The translations under genes were made by a program, and so were the position numbers. From Microbulbifer sp. THAF38 (GTDB lineage Bacteria; Pseudomonadota; Gammaproteobacteria; Pseudomonadales; Cellvibrionaceae): a stretch of 64,000 nt of DNA. The notes beneath the pieces are model-generated. The model worked only from the letters and a program-made list of their open reading frames with translations, had not been told where the DNA came from and searched no databases. Positions 57,091-64,000 of the stretch are shown here, one piece after another. The stretch is taken from the NCBI RefSeq assembly GCF_009363535.1, contig NZ_CP045369.1, positions 4,517,001-4,581,000 of the forward strand, in the 5' to 3' direction. Each line of letters begins with the position of its first letter. The stretch's first letter is position 1.

Positions 57091-58764
57091 TTAATTATTG
57101 AAACTCTTATTTTTTTCAGACTTTCGATCAAATACCAACCTTCCTTTGTAAAAAGTTTTTATAATTCTGGCTTCAGTTTGCTGAACTGCAGTACTCTTAA
57201 ATATATTTCTATCTAAAACAATAAAATCTGCCCACTTACCCTTCTCGATACTACCTGTTTCTTTTTCCATGTTACCGGCATAGGCAGCATTAATTGTGAA
57301 AGCCTCAACCAGATCAAAAATAGGGATATGGTGATTCACTCCCCGATGAATAACCACTAAAGGGCTTACCAAGCCATTAACCTGAGTGAGATCAGAAGAT
57401 AGCAGTGAGACCCCCAGGGGAAGGTATTTATTATCTCTCTTTAAGCGTTTATCTAAACGCTTCTTTGCCTTCGAGGAATCAGAATGATTTTGCAAAGCAA
57501 AAATATTTTCCGGTTGTACAAAGGCCACACTATGCGCCTGGGAGATGCCTTCCAGGGCTGTCTCTCCTTCCAAATAAGCATTGACGATAGCATTGCGCAT
57601 TTCGGTACCGAATCCCGCCGACGCCAGGTCTCCCAATACTTTCCATGCCTTATTGGTTCCCTCTTTTCCGGAAACCAATATCTGTAGAGGAAGTTGGTAA
57701 GAGTGGGCTCTCTGTGCCAGAGCAGTGACTGCTTTTAAAGTTCCTGACTCGGCATCAGGCACTTTCTCAGCAATCCTCATTTGTAATTTTTTTGGAAGCC
57801 ACTCGATAAAGCTTACCGAAGACAGCTTATAATCACTGATAGATATTTGACTAATTTTCTGCTGTAACTGTGAAAAATCTTTTTCGCTAAATGTTGGACT
57901 CACCACCACAGAGGACAGCACACGAATATCCATAGAGTCGATATCGGATAGCATATCAAAATAACGACTTCTGGCTTCCTTATCCTTTAAGTAAACAGCC
58001 GACTCATACAGGGTTGTCACACCACTGCTAGCCGCCAACGCCTGTATTCGCAATAAATCTGTTCGATAATCGCCGTCAGGATCTTTCGGAATTAATGCTT
58101 CTATTAACGCGACAGCGCCAGGGCCGCGTAACCAGCCGGTAGCAATACCGTGCTCATTTTTTTCTATAAATCCATTGACCGGATTTTCGCTGTCGTTATC
58201 GATTCCAGCAGCAGCCAAGCCTTCAGAGTTTGTCCAGATACTGCTTCGATCGGATGAGAATAAAATAATTGGGATAAGGTCATTGATTTGATCGAGTATC
58301 CCTTTATGCGGAGGCTCTGCAGAAAATGCCTGCATATTCCAACCATCACCAACAATTACCTGTTGCTCGGGGTTTTCTCGAATATAACGTGATACCGCCA
58401 AACGGTAGTCTTCGATGGAGTTTCCGGAAAACAAATCGATTCTTGATGCAGAACCTCGAATTTTTGCCCGTTGAAAAAACCCGGGCAATACCAGCTTACC
58501 GTTTAGATCTGCAATTTTGCTATCGGCTCCGATATAGTCCTCAACATTCGCCTCGCTGCCAACAAAGACGATGCGCCCATCCCTGATTGCCATTGCCGCA
58601 GCAATTGAGCGCACTTTATCCGCGGTGTAAATAGTAGCGTTGCGGACAATTAGCTGGGCAGGCTGACTTGGGGGGGAGTCAGAGCTTGCGCTCTTCGCCA
58701 TAGGATCGCAGGAAAGGAGCAAAAGAATCGATAACAAAATTAGCCAGCGCATATAGCTACCCAT
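57091..58764 (-). CDS. Amidohydrolase-3-like lipoprotein lacking metal ligands
   Basis: The 557-residue protein follows the amidohydrolase family 3 layout (YtcJ-like): an N-terminal beta part (NATIYTADKVRSIAAAMAIRDGRIVFVG), the barrel, and the C-terminal GSIEKGKWADFIVLDRN. It is a lipoprotein, with lipobox LLLSC at Cys19. The metal-binding HxH that follows PGF in active enzymes is replaced (PGFFQRAKI, residues 94-102). The later His sites also look lost. It is probably not a conventional metallohydrolase. AT-rich codon use sets it apart from its neighbours, suggesting transfer. Confidence 0.8.
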   Translation of the reverse strand: MGSYMRWLILLSILLLLSCDPMAKSASSDSPPSQPAQLIVRNATIYTADKVRSIAAAMAIRDGRIVFVGSEANVEDYIGADSKIADLNGKLVLPGFFQRAKIRGSASRIDLFSGNSIEDYRLAVSRYIRENPEQQVIVGDGWNMQAFSAEPPHKGILDQINDLIPIILFSSDRSSIWTNSEGLAAAGIDNDSENPVNGFIEKNEHGIATGWLRGPGAVALIEALIPKDPDGDYRTDLLRIQALAASSGVTTLYESAVYLKDKEARSRYFDMLSDIDSMDIRVLSSVVVSPTFSEKDFSQLQQKISQISISDYKLSSVSFIEWLPKKLQMRIAEKVPDAESGTLKAVTALAQRAHSYQLPLQILVSGKEGTNKAWKVLGDLASAGFGTEMRNAIVNAYLEGETALEGISQAHSVAFVQPENIFALQNHSDSSKAKKRLDKRLKRDNKYLPLGVSLLSSDLTQVNGLVSPLVVIHRGVNHHIPIFDLVEAFTINAAYAGNMEKETGSIEKGKWADFIVLDRNIFKSTAVQQTEARIIKTFYKGRLVFDRKSEKNKSFNN

Positions 58765-58837
58765 CGTGTTGCCCTAACCACGCCCAGTTTTGCATGGTGA
58801 CACCAACCTTATTCGATTGAGCGATCGACCAATTTAC

Positions 58838-59377
58838 TCAAGGCCAGAGCCAGTGATAACCAAATGAGCCACTCACACAGGGACCCAGACCACACTCCAG
58901 CAGCGTGCTGGCCAGATTCGCCATCGCAATGGTAAGAAACACGATCGCAATAAATTTCTCGGGAAAAGAGAACCGACGCGGGGAAAGATTACGCCGTAAA
59001 AAGCCCAACATCATTGCGACCCCGCAATAAGCGAGTAGAGCAAAAAAAGCCAAAGCCGCCCAGGTATAGAGATGCAGGCCCAGGAAGGGCTCTCCAAACC
59101 CGGAATTTTCGGGCAGGATATGCAGCAACACTTGGCGCCCGGCAGCGGCCAATCCGGCAATACACGACAGAATGACAATGCCGTAATGGGCTGGGCGCAC
59201 ACCAAAACGCAAGTTCATCAGCAGCCCCAAACCCGCCATGGTGAAAGCCACTCGCTGCAGCAGACATAGGGGGCAGGGCAGTTGGTGCTGGTATAACTCG
59301 ATAATAAAAGCGATCCAGAGAACCGCAGAAAGACCGAGAAGAGCCAGGGCATCGAGCCTTCGAACCATATACACCAT
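58838..59377 (-). CDS. Second DsbB-family protein
   Basis: The 179-residue protein has about five hydrophobic helices. Cys35-Pro-Leu-Cys38 (LPCPLCLLQRVAF) is the DsbB quinone-proximal pair. The usual second periplasmic Cys pair is absent from the loop; instead a C-terminal ECGLGPC lies near residue 160. This suggests a DsbB relative with a different partner or a different electron path. It lies 13 nt after the tiny gene at 59391 on the same strand and probably forms one unit with it. Confidence 0.88.
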   Translation of the reverse strand: MVYMVRRLDALALLGLSAVLWIAFIIELYQHQLPCPLCLLQRVAFTMAGLGLLMNLRFGVRPAHYGIVILSCIAGLAAAGRQVLLHILPENSGFGEPFLGLHLYTWAALAFFALLAYCGVAMMLGFLRRNLSPRRFSFPEKFIAIVFLTIAMANLASTLLECGLGPCVSGSFGYHWLWP

Positions 59378-59390
59378 AGTGGCACCCCGG

Positions 59391-59549
59391 CTAAAAGGAG
59401 AGGTCCAGCGGAGTGGCCGAGTGATAAATCAACCAGATAATGTAGATCACCATGGTCAGCAACCACCACACGGTGGCCGCGCGCTGGCGGCGCTTCCATA
59501 TACACCAGGCTGAAATCAGAACGGTGAGAAAAGGCAGTACCAATACCAC
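59391..59549 (-). CDS. DUF5993-like small membrane protein
   Basis: This 52-residue gene starts at GTG with GGAGA 6-7 nt upstream and ends at TAG. It has two hydrophobic segments around a KRRQRAA turn, and ends in HSATPLDLSF. The pattern of short double helix, basic loop and final HSATxPLxLSF resembles DUF5993 proteins that are found next to DsbB-like genes. It is followed directly by the second dsbB. Function unknown. Confidence 0.75.
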   Translation of the reverse strand: MVLVLPFLTVLISAWCIWKRRQRAATVWWLLTMVIYIIWLIYHSATPLDLSF

Positions 59550-59622
59550 TGGCCATCTCCACAGACAGCAATACTCTGATACTAGTAGTAAATTCCCGCC
59601 AACGCCCTATCGCAGGGTCAAC

Positions 59623-60438
59623 TCAGCGCTGGCAGCGAGTGCAAAAGAAGGTACTGCGCTGGCCCAGAACCATGTCCCGCACCGGGCTTCCGCAACTGGG
59701 GCAGGGTGCGCCCGCGCGGCCGTAGACATTGAGTTCCTGGGCGAAATAACCGGGTTTGCCGTCCCCCCCGATAAAGTCCCGCAGGGTGGTGCCCCCCTGG
59801 GCAATGGCGCGACTCAATACCTGCTTGATCGCCTCTACTAAGCGCAAGTAGCGGGCTTTGGAAATAGACCCTGCTTCACGGTCCGGACGGATACCCGCCA
59901 GAAATAGGGATTCACTGGCATAAATATTCCCCACTCCCACCACGATACGCCCATCCATAATGAATGTTTTCACCGACTGCTTGCGCTTGCGGGAAGAGGT
60001 GAACAAATAGTCAACACTAAAGTCCTCCGACAGCGGTTCCGGTCCCAAGTGGCTGAGCAGATCGTGGGTCAGCGGGTCTGCCGCAGTCCACAGCAGAGCG
60101 CCAAACCGGCGTGGATCTCTATAGCGAAGAATCAGCCCGCTATCGAGACGCCAGTCGACATGATCGTGTTTCTCGGGAGGCTCACCCTTCTCGACCAGGC
60201 GCAGGCTACCGGACATCCCCAGATGCCAAATGGCACAACCCCTGTCTGTATGTACTAACAGGTATTTGGCGCGCCGCTCCAGCTTCAGGATATTGGCATT
60301 TTTGATGTGCTTGGCAAAATCCAGGTCCACAGGCCAGCGTAGCCGGGGCTGTCGCACCACAACGGATCTAACCCGCTGTCCTTCCAGGTGGGGGGCAAGG
60401 CCGCGGCAGGTGGTTTCTACTTCAGGGAGTTCGGGCAT
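59623..60438 (-). CDS. mutM: Formamidopyrimidine-DNA glycosylase
   Basis: MutM removes 8-oxoguanine and formamidopyrimidines from DNA and cuts the strand. The 271 residues keep [13 protein letters not shown] (catalytic Pro2, Glu3), the Lys of RRAKYLLV, and a C-terminal zinc finger ([26 protein letters not shown]). The gene follows rpmG on the same strand beyond a terminator. Confidence 0.98.
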   Translation of the reverse strand: MPELPEVETTCRGLAPHLEGQRVRSVVVRQPRLRWPVDLDFAKHIKNANILKLERRAKYLLVHTDRGCAIWHLGMSGSLRLVEKGEPPEKHDHVDWRLDSGLILRYRDPRRFGALLWTAADPLTHDLLSHLGPEPLSEDFSVDYLFTSSRKRKQSVKTFIMDGRIVVGVGNIYASESLFLAGIRPDREAGSISKARYLRLVEAIKQVLSRAIAQGGTTLRDFIGGDGKPGYFAQELNVYGRAGAPCPSCGSPVRDMVLGQRSTFFCTRCQR

Positions 60439-60476
60439 CTCTCATCTCACGACGGCTTTAGCCGGGGACCGGACAC

Positions 60477-60501
60477 AAAAAAGCCCGGCAAAAACCGGGC
60501 T
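60477..60501 (-). terminator. rpmB-rpmG terminator
   Basis: GCCCGG and CCGGGC stem around CAAAAA (60483-60500), followed on the minus strand by six T. It separates rpmG from mutM. Confidence 0.9.
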
Positions 60502-60524
60502 CTTCTGCGAGTACGCGGGGGCAA

Positions 60525-60680
60525 TTACTTGATTTTGCCTTCCTTGTACATAACGTGCTTGCGAACAACGGGATCGTACTTTTTGATCTCCATTTTCTCA
60601 GGCATGTTGCGCTTGTTCTTGGTAGTGGTGTAGAAGTGGCCAGTACCGGCGCTGGAATTCAGACGAATCTTCTCACGCAT
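60525..60680 (-). CDS. rpmG: 50S ribosomal protein L33
   Basis: The 51-residue protein reads [20 protein letters not shown], then a [31 protein letters not shown] tail, a typical L33. There are no Cys, so it is the zinc-free type. It follows rpmB by 36 nt, the standard rpmB-rpmG order. Confidence 0.98.
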   Translation of the reverse strand: MREKIRLNSSAGTGHFYTTTKNKRNMPEKMEIKKYDPVVRKHVMYKEGKIK

Positions 60681-60716
60681 TGCTCAATCTCCAATCAGTT
60701 AGCTGGATACAGCTAA

Positions 60717-60953
60717 TTATACTTTTTCGCCGCGGGCACGCAGCTCAGTCAGGACAGCGTCGATACCTTTCTTATCGATAACGCGCATGCCTTTTGCGGA
60801 AACACGCAGTTTCACAAAACGCTTCTCGGACTCAACCCAGAAACGGTGACTGTGCAGGTTCGGCACGAAGCGACGCTTGGTGCGGTTCTTAGCGTGGGAT
60901 ACATTGTTTCCGGTTACCGGACGCTTACCGGTTACCTGACATACCTTGGACAT
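60717..60953 (-). CDS. rpmB: 50S ribosomal protein L28
   Basis: The 78-residue L28 begins [23 protein letters not shown] and continues [18 protein letters not shown], the family core. It is the zinc-free type. It is the first gene of rpmB-rpmG, with a good promoter about 145 nt upstream (61104-61132). Confidence 0.98.
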   Translation of the reverse strand: MSKVCQVTGKRPVTGNNVSHAKNRTKRRFVPNLHSHRFWVESEKRFVKLRVSAKGMRVIDKKGIDAVLTELRARGEKV

Positions 60954-61103
60954 CTGTTGGCCTCTTCAAAACGCTTGTGCCCGCATGGCGCCAATCCTGA
61001 AGAGGAAAAGGGTGTGCGGGAACATAAAAATCGGGATTCTAATCCGGTTCCTGGATGGCGGCGGAACCTGTGCAGAATCTGGCCCGGCCGCAAAGAGCGG
61101 CGT

Positions 61104-61132
61104 TTTATACCAAAAGAGCCCGTAGGGAGCAA
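61104..61132 (-). promoter_or_regulatory. Sigma-70-type promoter of rpmB-rpmG
   Basis: On the minus strand TTGCTC (-35) and TATAAA (-10) are separated by exactly 17 nt. The predicted start, near 61097, leaves a leader of about 145 nt, whose first bases form a GCCGC-TCTTT-GCGGC hairpin. Confidence 0.7.
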
Positions 61133-61180
61133 GTTTTGTACAGTACTTCTGTGTCAATCAATGCTTCTCTATTGAACTAC

Positions 61181-61855
61181 CTACAACAGCCCCTGCTCAG
61201 CGAAGGATAAGGCCTGCCCCTCGCCCACAATCAAGTGATCCAATACCTTGATATCCACAAGCTCAAGGGCCTGCACCAAACGCTCGGTAATCCAGATATC
61301 CGCCTGGCTCGGCTCACAGATTCCCGAGGGGTGATTGTGCGCCAGAATCACGGCTGCTGCCCCACGCTGCAAAGCCACCTGTACCACCTCGCGAGGATAG
61401 ACGCTGGCGGCATTCAGAGTGCCCTCAAACAGCTCCTCGAAACTGATAACGCGGTGCTGGGTATCCAGATATAGACAGCAAAAAACTTCGCGACGCCGGT
61501 GGCGCAACTGCATAGCCAGGTAGTCGCGCACCGCTGCCGGGCTACACAAAGCACTGCCTTGCCGCATAATTTCTGCTAGATGACGCCGCGCCATCTCCAA
61601 CGCCGCCTGCAGCTGCACAAACTTGGCATCTCCCAGTCCGCGCGCGCGGCAAAACTGCTCCCTGTCTACCTCTAACAGGGCGCGCAGGCCACCAAACTCG
61701 CTCAGCAGGCCCCGCGCCAAATCCACTGCGGAAACGCCCGGTAGCCCCACCCGTAAAAAAATGGCCAGCAACTCGGCATCCGACAGCGCCGCGGCACCCC
61801 GCGCCAATAATTTCTCCCTGGGCCTCTCAGCTGCCGGCCAATCCTTGATCTTCAT
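61181..61855 (-). CDS. radC: RadC family JAB1/MPN domain protein
   Basis: The 224-residue protein has an N-terminal helix-hairpin-helix-like part ([25 protein letters not shown]) and a C-terminal JAMM metalloprotease-like domain with [17 protein letters not shown], the metal-binding motif. Its role is not settled; an early link to DNA repair has been disputed. The ATG at 61855 has GGAG 7 nt upstream; the open frame runs to 61921. Confidence 0.95.
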   Translation of the reverse strand: MKIKDWPAAERPREKLLARGAAALSDAELLAIFLRVGLPGVSAVDLARGLLSEFGGLRALLEVDREQFCRARGLGDAKFVQLQAALEMARRHLAEIMRQGSALCSPAAVRDYLAMQLRHRRREVFCCLYLDTQHRVISFEELFEGTLNAASVYPREVVQVALQRGAAAVILAHNHPSGICEPSQADIWITERLVQALELVDIKVLDHLIVGEGQALSFAEQGLL

Positions 61856-62006
61856 CTTCGCTCTCCGCCTTCCCTGACAGTCTTTTTTCTGTGAAATCTC
61901 TCCCCAACTCACCACAAGCACGATTTTCGCGTCTATCCTGCGCCTTATAAGTCCAGACGCAGAAATGCTAATCTAACCCGCTCGCATATATTCGGAAACT
62001 GTATCT

Positions 62007-63215
62007 ATGTCCTCGCTGGCCGAAAAACGCATACTTTTGGGAATCAGTGGCGGTATTGCCGCCTATAAGAGCGCCGACCTTGTGCGCCGCCTGAAAGAAC
62101 GCGGTGCCCAGGTAAGGGTGGTGATGAGCGCCGGCGCGCGCGAGTTTGTGCAGCCTCTGACCTTCCAGGCCCTCTCCGGCAACCCCGTGCACACCGACCT
62201 GCTGGACCCGGCGGCTGAGGCCGCCATGGGGCATATCGAGCTGGCCAAGTGGGCCGACCTGATCCTGATTGCCCCCGCCAGTGCCCAGGTGATGGCAAAG
62301 CTGGCCTGCGGTATGGCCGACGACCTGCTCACTACCCTATGCCTCGCCAGTGAGGCACCTGTGGCCCTGGCACCCGCCATGAATCAGGCCATGTGGCGCC
62401 ACTCAGCCACCGCTGCCAATGCCAAAACCCTGCGTGAGCGCGGGGTACAGCTGTGGGGGCCGGCGGCTGGCAGCCAGGCCTGCGGTGACGTGGGGCCCGG
62501 CCGTATGCTGGAGCCCGCCGACTTGGCCCTGCAGGCCGAGTCCCAGTTCGGCGCCAGCGACTGCCTGCGCGGCAAGCGCGTAGCAATTACCGCCGGTCCA
62601 ACCCGCGAGGCCCTGGACCCTGTGCGCTACCTGAGCAACCACAGCTCCGGCAAGATGGGCTTCGCCCTGGCTGAGGCCGCCCAGAAAGCCGGCGCCGAGG
62701 TAACCCTTATCGCCGGGCCGGTAAATCTGGCCACCCCCGTACAAGTGAAGCGCGTCGATGTCATTGATGCGCGGGATATGCAGGAGGCCGCCGAGCGCGC
62801 GGCCGACCTCTGCGATATTTTTATCAGCGCCGCCGCCGTTGCCGATTTTCGCCCCGCCTCGGTGGCAGAGCAGAAAATCAAGAAACGGGAGGGCTGCGAC
62901 GAAAGTGCTATCGCCCTAGTTAAAAACCCGGATATCGTCGCCGGTATCGCCGCACGCAGCGAACGACGTCCCTTTACCGTGGGCTTTGCTGCAGAGACCC
63001 AGCAGGTCGAGCAGTACGCGCAGAGTAAACTACAGCGCAAAAACCTCGATATGATTGTCGCCAATGACGTCAGTGGCAGCGACACCGGCTTCAACAGTGA
63101 TCGCAATGCCGTCACAGTGATAGATCGCCATGGCAGCACGCAACTGCCCGAGGCTCTAAAGGCCGACCTGGCGCGACAATTAATAGAAATCATTGCCGCC
63201 AAAGCGCAGCAGTAA
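62007..63215 (+). CDS. coaBC: Bifunctional phosphopantothenoylcysteine decarboxylase/synthase
   Basis: CoaBC (Dfp) joins cysteine to 4'-phosphopantothenate and decarboxylates the product, the second and third steps of CoA synthesis. The 402 residues include the flavin domain with [20 protein letters not shown] and [11 protein letters not shown], and the synthase domain with [25 protein letters not shown] and the Lys motif KIKKREG. It diverges from radC. Confidence 0.98.
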   Translation: MSSLAEKRILLGISGGIAAYKSADLVRRLKERGAQVRVVMSAGAREFVQPLTFQALSGNPVHTDLLDPAAEAAMGHIELAKWADLILIAPASAQVMAKLACGMADDLLTTLCLASEAPVALAPAMNQAMWRHSATAANAKTLRERGVQLWGPAAGSQACGDVGPGRMLEPADLALQAESQFGASDCLRGKRVAITAGPTREALDPVRYLSNHSSGKMGFALAEAAQKAGAEVTLIAGPVNLATPVQVKRVDVIDARDMQEAAERAADLCDIFISAAAVADFRPASVAEQKIKKREGCDESAIALVKNPDIVAGIAARSERRPFTVGFAAETQQVEQYAQSKLQRKNLDMIVANDVSGSDTGFNSDRNAVTVIDRHGSTQLPEALKADLARQLIEIIAAKAQQ

Positions 63216-63237
63216 AGGTTTACAGGCAGGAAAATCA

Positions 63238-64000
63238 GTGGTTTCCAACAAGAAAAATCAGGGCGAAGCGCTATTACACAAGGGGCTGTTACTACCATCG
63301 CTGTTGGCGGCCGTCGCCTGGCTCTGCGGAGCCTATTTAATCGTCGAACATATAATCACCCCCTACAACCAGGCTCAGGTACAACAGGCAACTCGAGTAC
63401 AGGGAGAAACTTTCGCTCAGCGTGTACAGGCACTGCTGGGGCAGCGCGCCCAGCAGCTGCAACAACTCGAACGCAGTGAGCAGCCCCTTGAGGAGCTGCT
63501 GAAAACAGCACAACTACCGGAACAGTCTCGGGTACAGGCATTCTCGGAGTCGCAGATCCGCGTGGACGCGGGCGAAAACCCAACCCTGAACTTCGCCCTG
63601 GTGGACCTGCTCAAGCGTACTCGACAAGACAGCCAACAACCTTTGGAAATACTGCGCACCGGTGCCGACAACAGCTGGGAGCTTCACAATGCAATCAGCC
63701 TGGCCAAACAAAAAATCCTGATCAGCCAGCCCTTTGCTGTTCTGCAAAAATCCCTGGAGGCTCTCGATAAAAACCTGGGACAAATTCAACTGATCCAGAA
63801 GTTTCCCGAATCAGCTGCACAACCCCTCTGGCGCGGCGGGCAGGGCGGTGGGTTCAGCCACTCTGTAGCGATTCGGGATAGTTTTCTGCAGGTACAATTC
63901 AGCCCCTCTAATGCATTCACTCAGCAGCACAGCCTGCCAACACTGTGGATTTATCTCGCCGCTGGCGCGGGCTTGCTGCTCTCCCTGCTGTTACTGATAC
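63238..64000 (+). CDS. N-terminal part of a membrane-anchored protein, probably extended AlgC
   Basis: The frame opens at GTG 63238 (AGGA 7 nt upstream) and stays open to the window edge, 254 codons. Residues about 16-38 form a transmembrane helix, about 45-230 a periplasmic-looking region rich in Gln, and a second helix (IYLAAGAGLLLSLLLLI) begins near 238. No enzyme domain is reached. In pseudomonads and relatives algC follows coaBC, sometimes with such an anchor region, so the rest is probably phosphomannomutase/phosphoglucomutase. Confidence 0.6.
   Translation, partial: MVSNKKNQGEALLHKGLLLPSLLAAVAWLCGAYLIVEHIITPYNQAQVQQATRVQGETFAQRVQALLGQRAQQLQQLERSEQPLEELLKTAQLPEQSRVQAFSESQIRVDAGENPTLNFALVDLLKRTRQDSQQPLEILRTGADNSWELHNAISLAKQKILISQPFAVLQKSLEALDKNLGQIQLIQKFPESAAQPLWRGGQGGGFSHSVAIRDSFLQVQFSPSNAFTQQHSLPTLWIYLAAGAGLLLSLLLLI

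Noticed and set aside
59218..59571. 117-codon minus-strand frame overlapping the second dsbB
   Set aside because: It overlaps two better-supported genes in another frame; the DUF5993-like and DsbB frames have family features, this one does not.

Overview
The window looks like the chromosome of a marine gammaproteobacterium close to Pseudomonas and Cellvibrionales; Microbulbifer or a relative is my best guess. This rests on gene content and on housekeeping blocks whose order I recall from Pseudomonas aeruginosa: rpmE-priA-SPOR-hslVU, ubiE-ubiJ-ubiB-hisI-hisE-tatABC, algQ-FKBP-algP-TIGR02444-ABC-F, ftsYEX-rpoH and rpmBG-radC-coaBC. I saw no rRNA, tRNA, insertion sequence, prophage or CRISPR array.

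1-8.2 kb: a methyl-cycle operon on the minus strand (sahR-metK-ahcY-metF). Its first gene is an ArsR-type repressor fused to a methyltransferase-like domain, with a 22-bp palindrome upstream. Diverging from it are tkt and epd. 8.2-13.2 kb: an AT-rich accessory island with two large paralogous lipoproteins, placed where pgk would normally follow epd. 13.2-15.5 kb: a lipoprotein aminopeptidase, two tiny membrane proteins (one behind an FNR/ANR-like box) and a structured intergenic stretch that may encode a small RNA. 15.5-21.1 kb: Tat export, histidine steps 2-3 and ubiquinone genes. 21.2-25.3 kb: a CHAD protein and tandem alkaline phosphatases, one lipoprotein and one periplasmic. 25.5-34.2 kb: hslVU, SPOR protein, priA, a small membrane-protein/winged-helix operon with twin palindromic operators, rpmE and maeB.

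34.3-39.3 kb: gshA, acpH, dsbB, lrgAB and rsd/algQ. 39.5-44.4 kb: FKBP isomerase, histone-like AlgP, TIGR02444 protein and a YheS-type ABC-F ATPase. 44.5-46.6 kb: a divergent pair made of an OmpA-like barrel lacking the peptidoglycan-binding domain and a protein with the active-site motifs of pertussis-toxin S1-type ADP-ribosyltransferases. 46.7-53.4 kb: trmB, rpoH, ftsX-ftsE-ftsY, rsmD, coaD. 53.5-59.6 kb: gamma-glutamyltranspeptidase, NAD-type malic enzyme, an amidohydrolase-like lipoprotein that has lost its metal ligands, and a second DsbB with a tiny partner. 59.6-64 kb: mutM, rpmG, rpmB, radC, coaBC and the start of a membrane-anchored protein, probably an extended AlgC.

The most unusual items are the ADP-ribosyltransferase-like protein (45588-46592), the lipoprotein island, the degenerate amidohydrolase (57091-58764), the self-contained operon at 31244-32179 and the structured intergenic region at 15195-15432.
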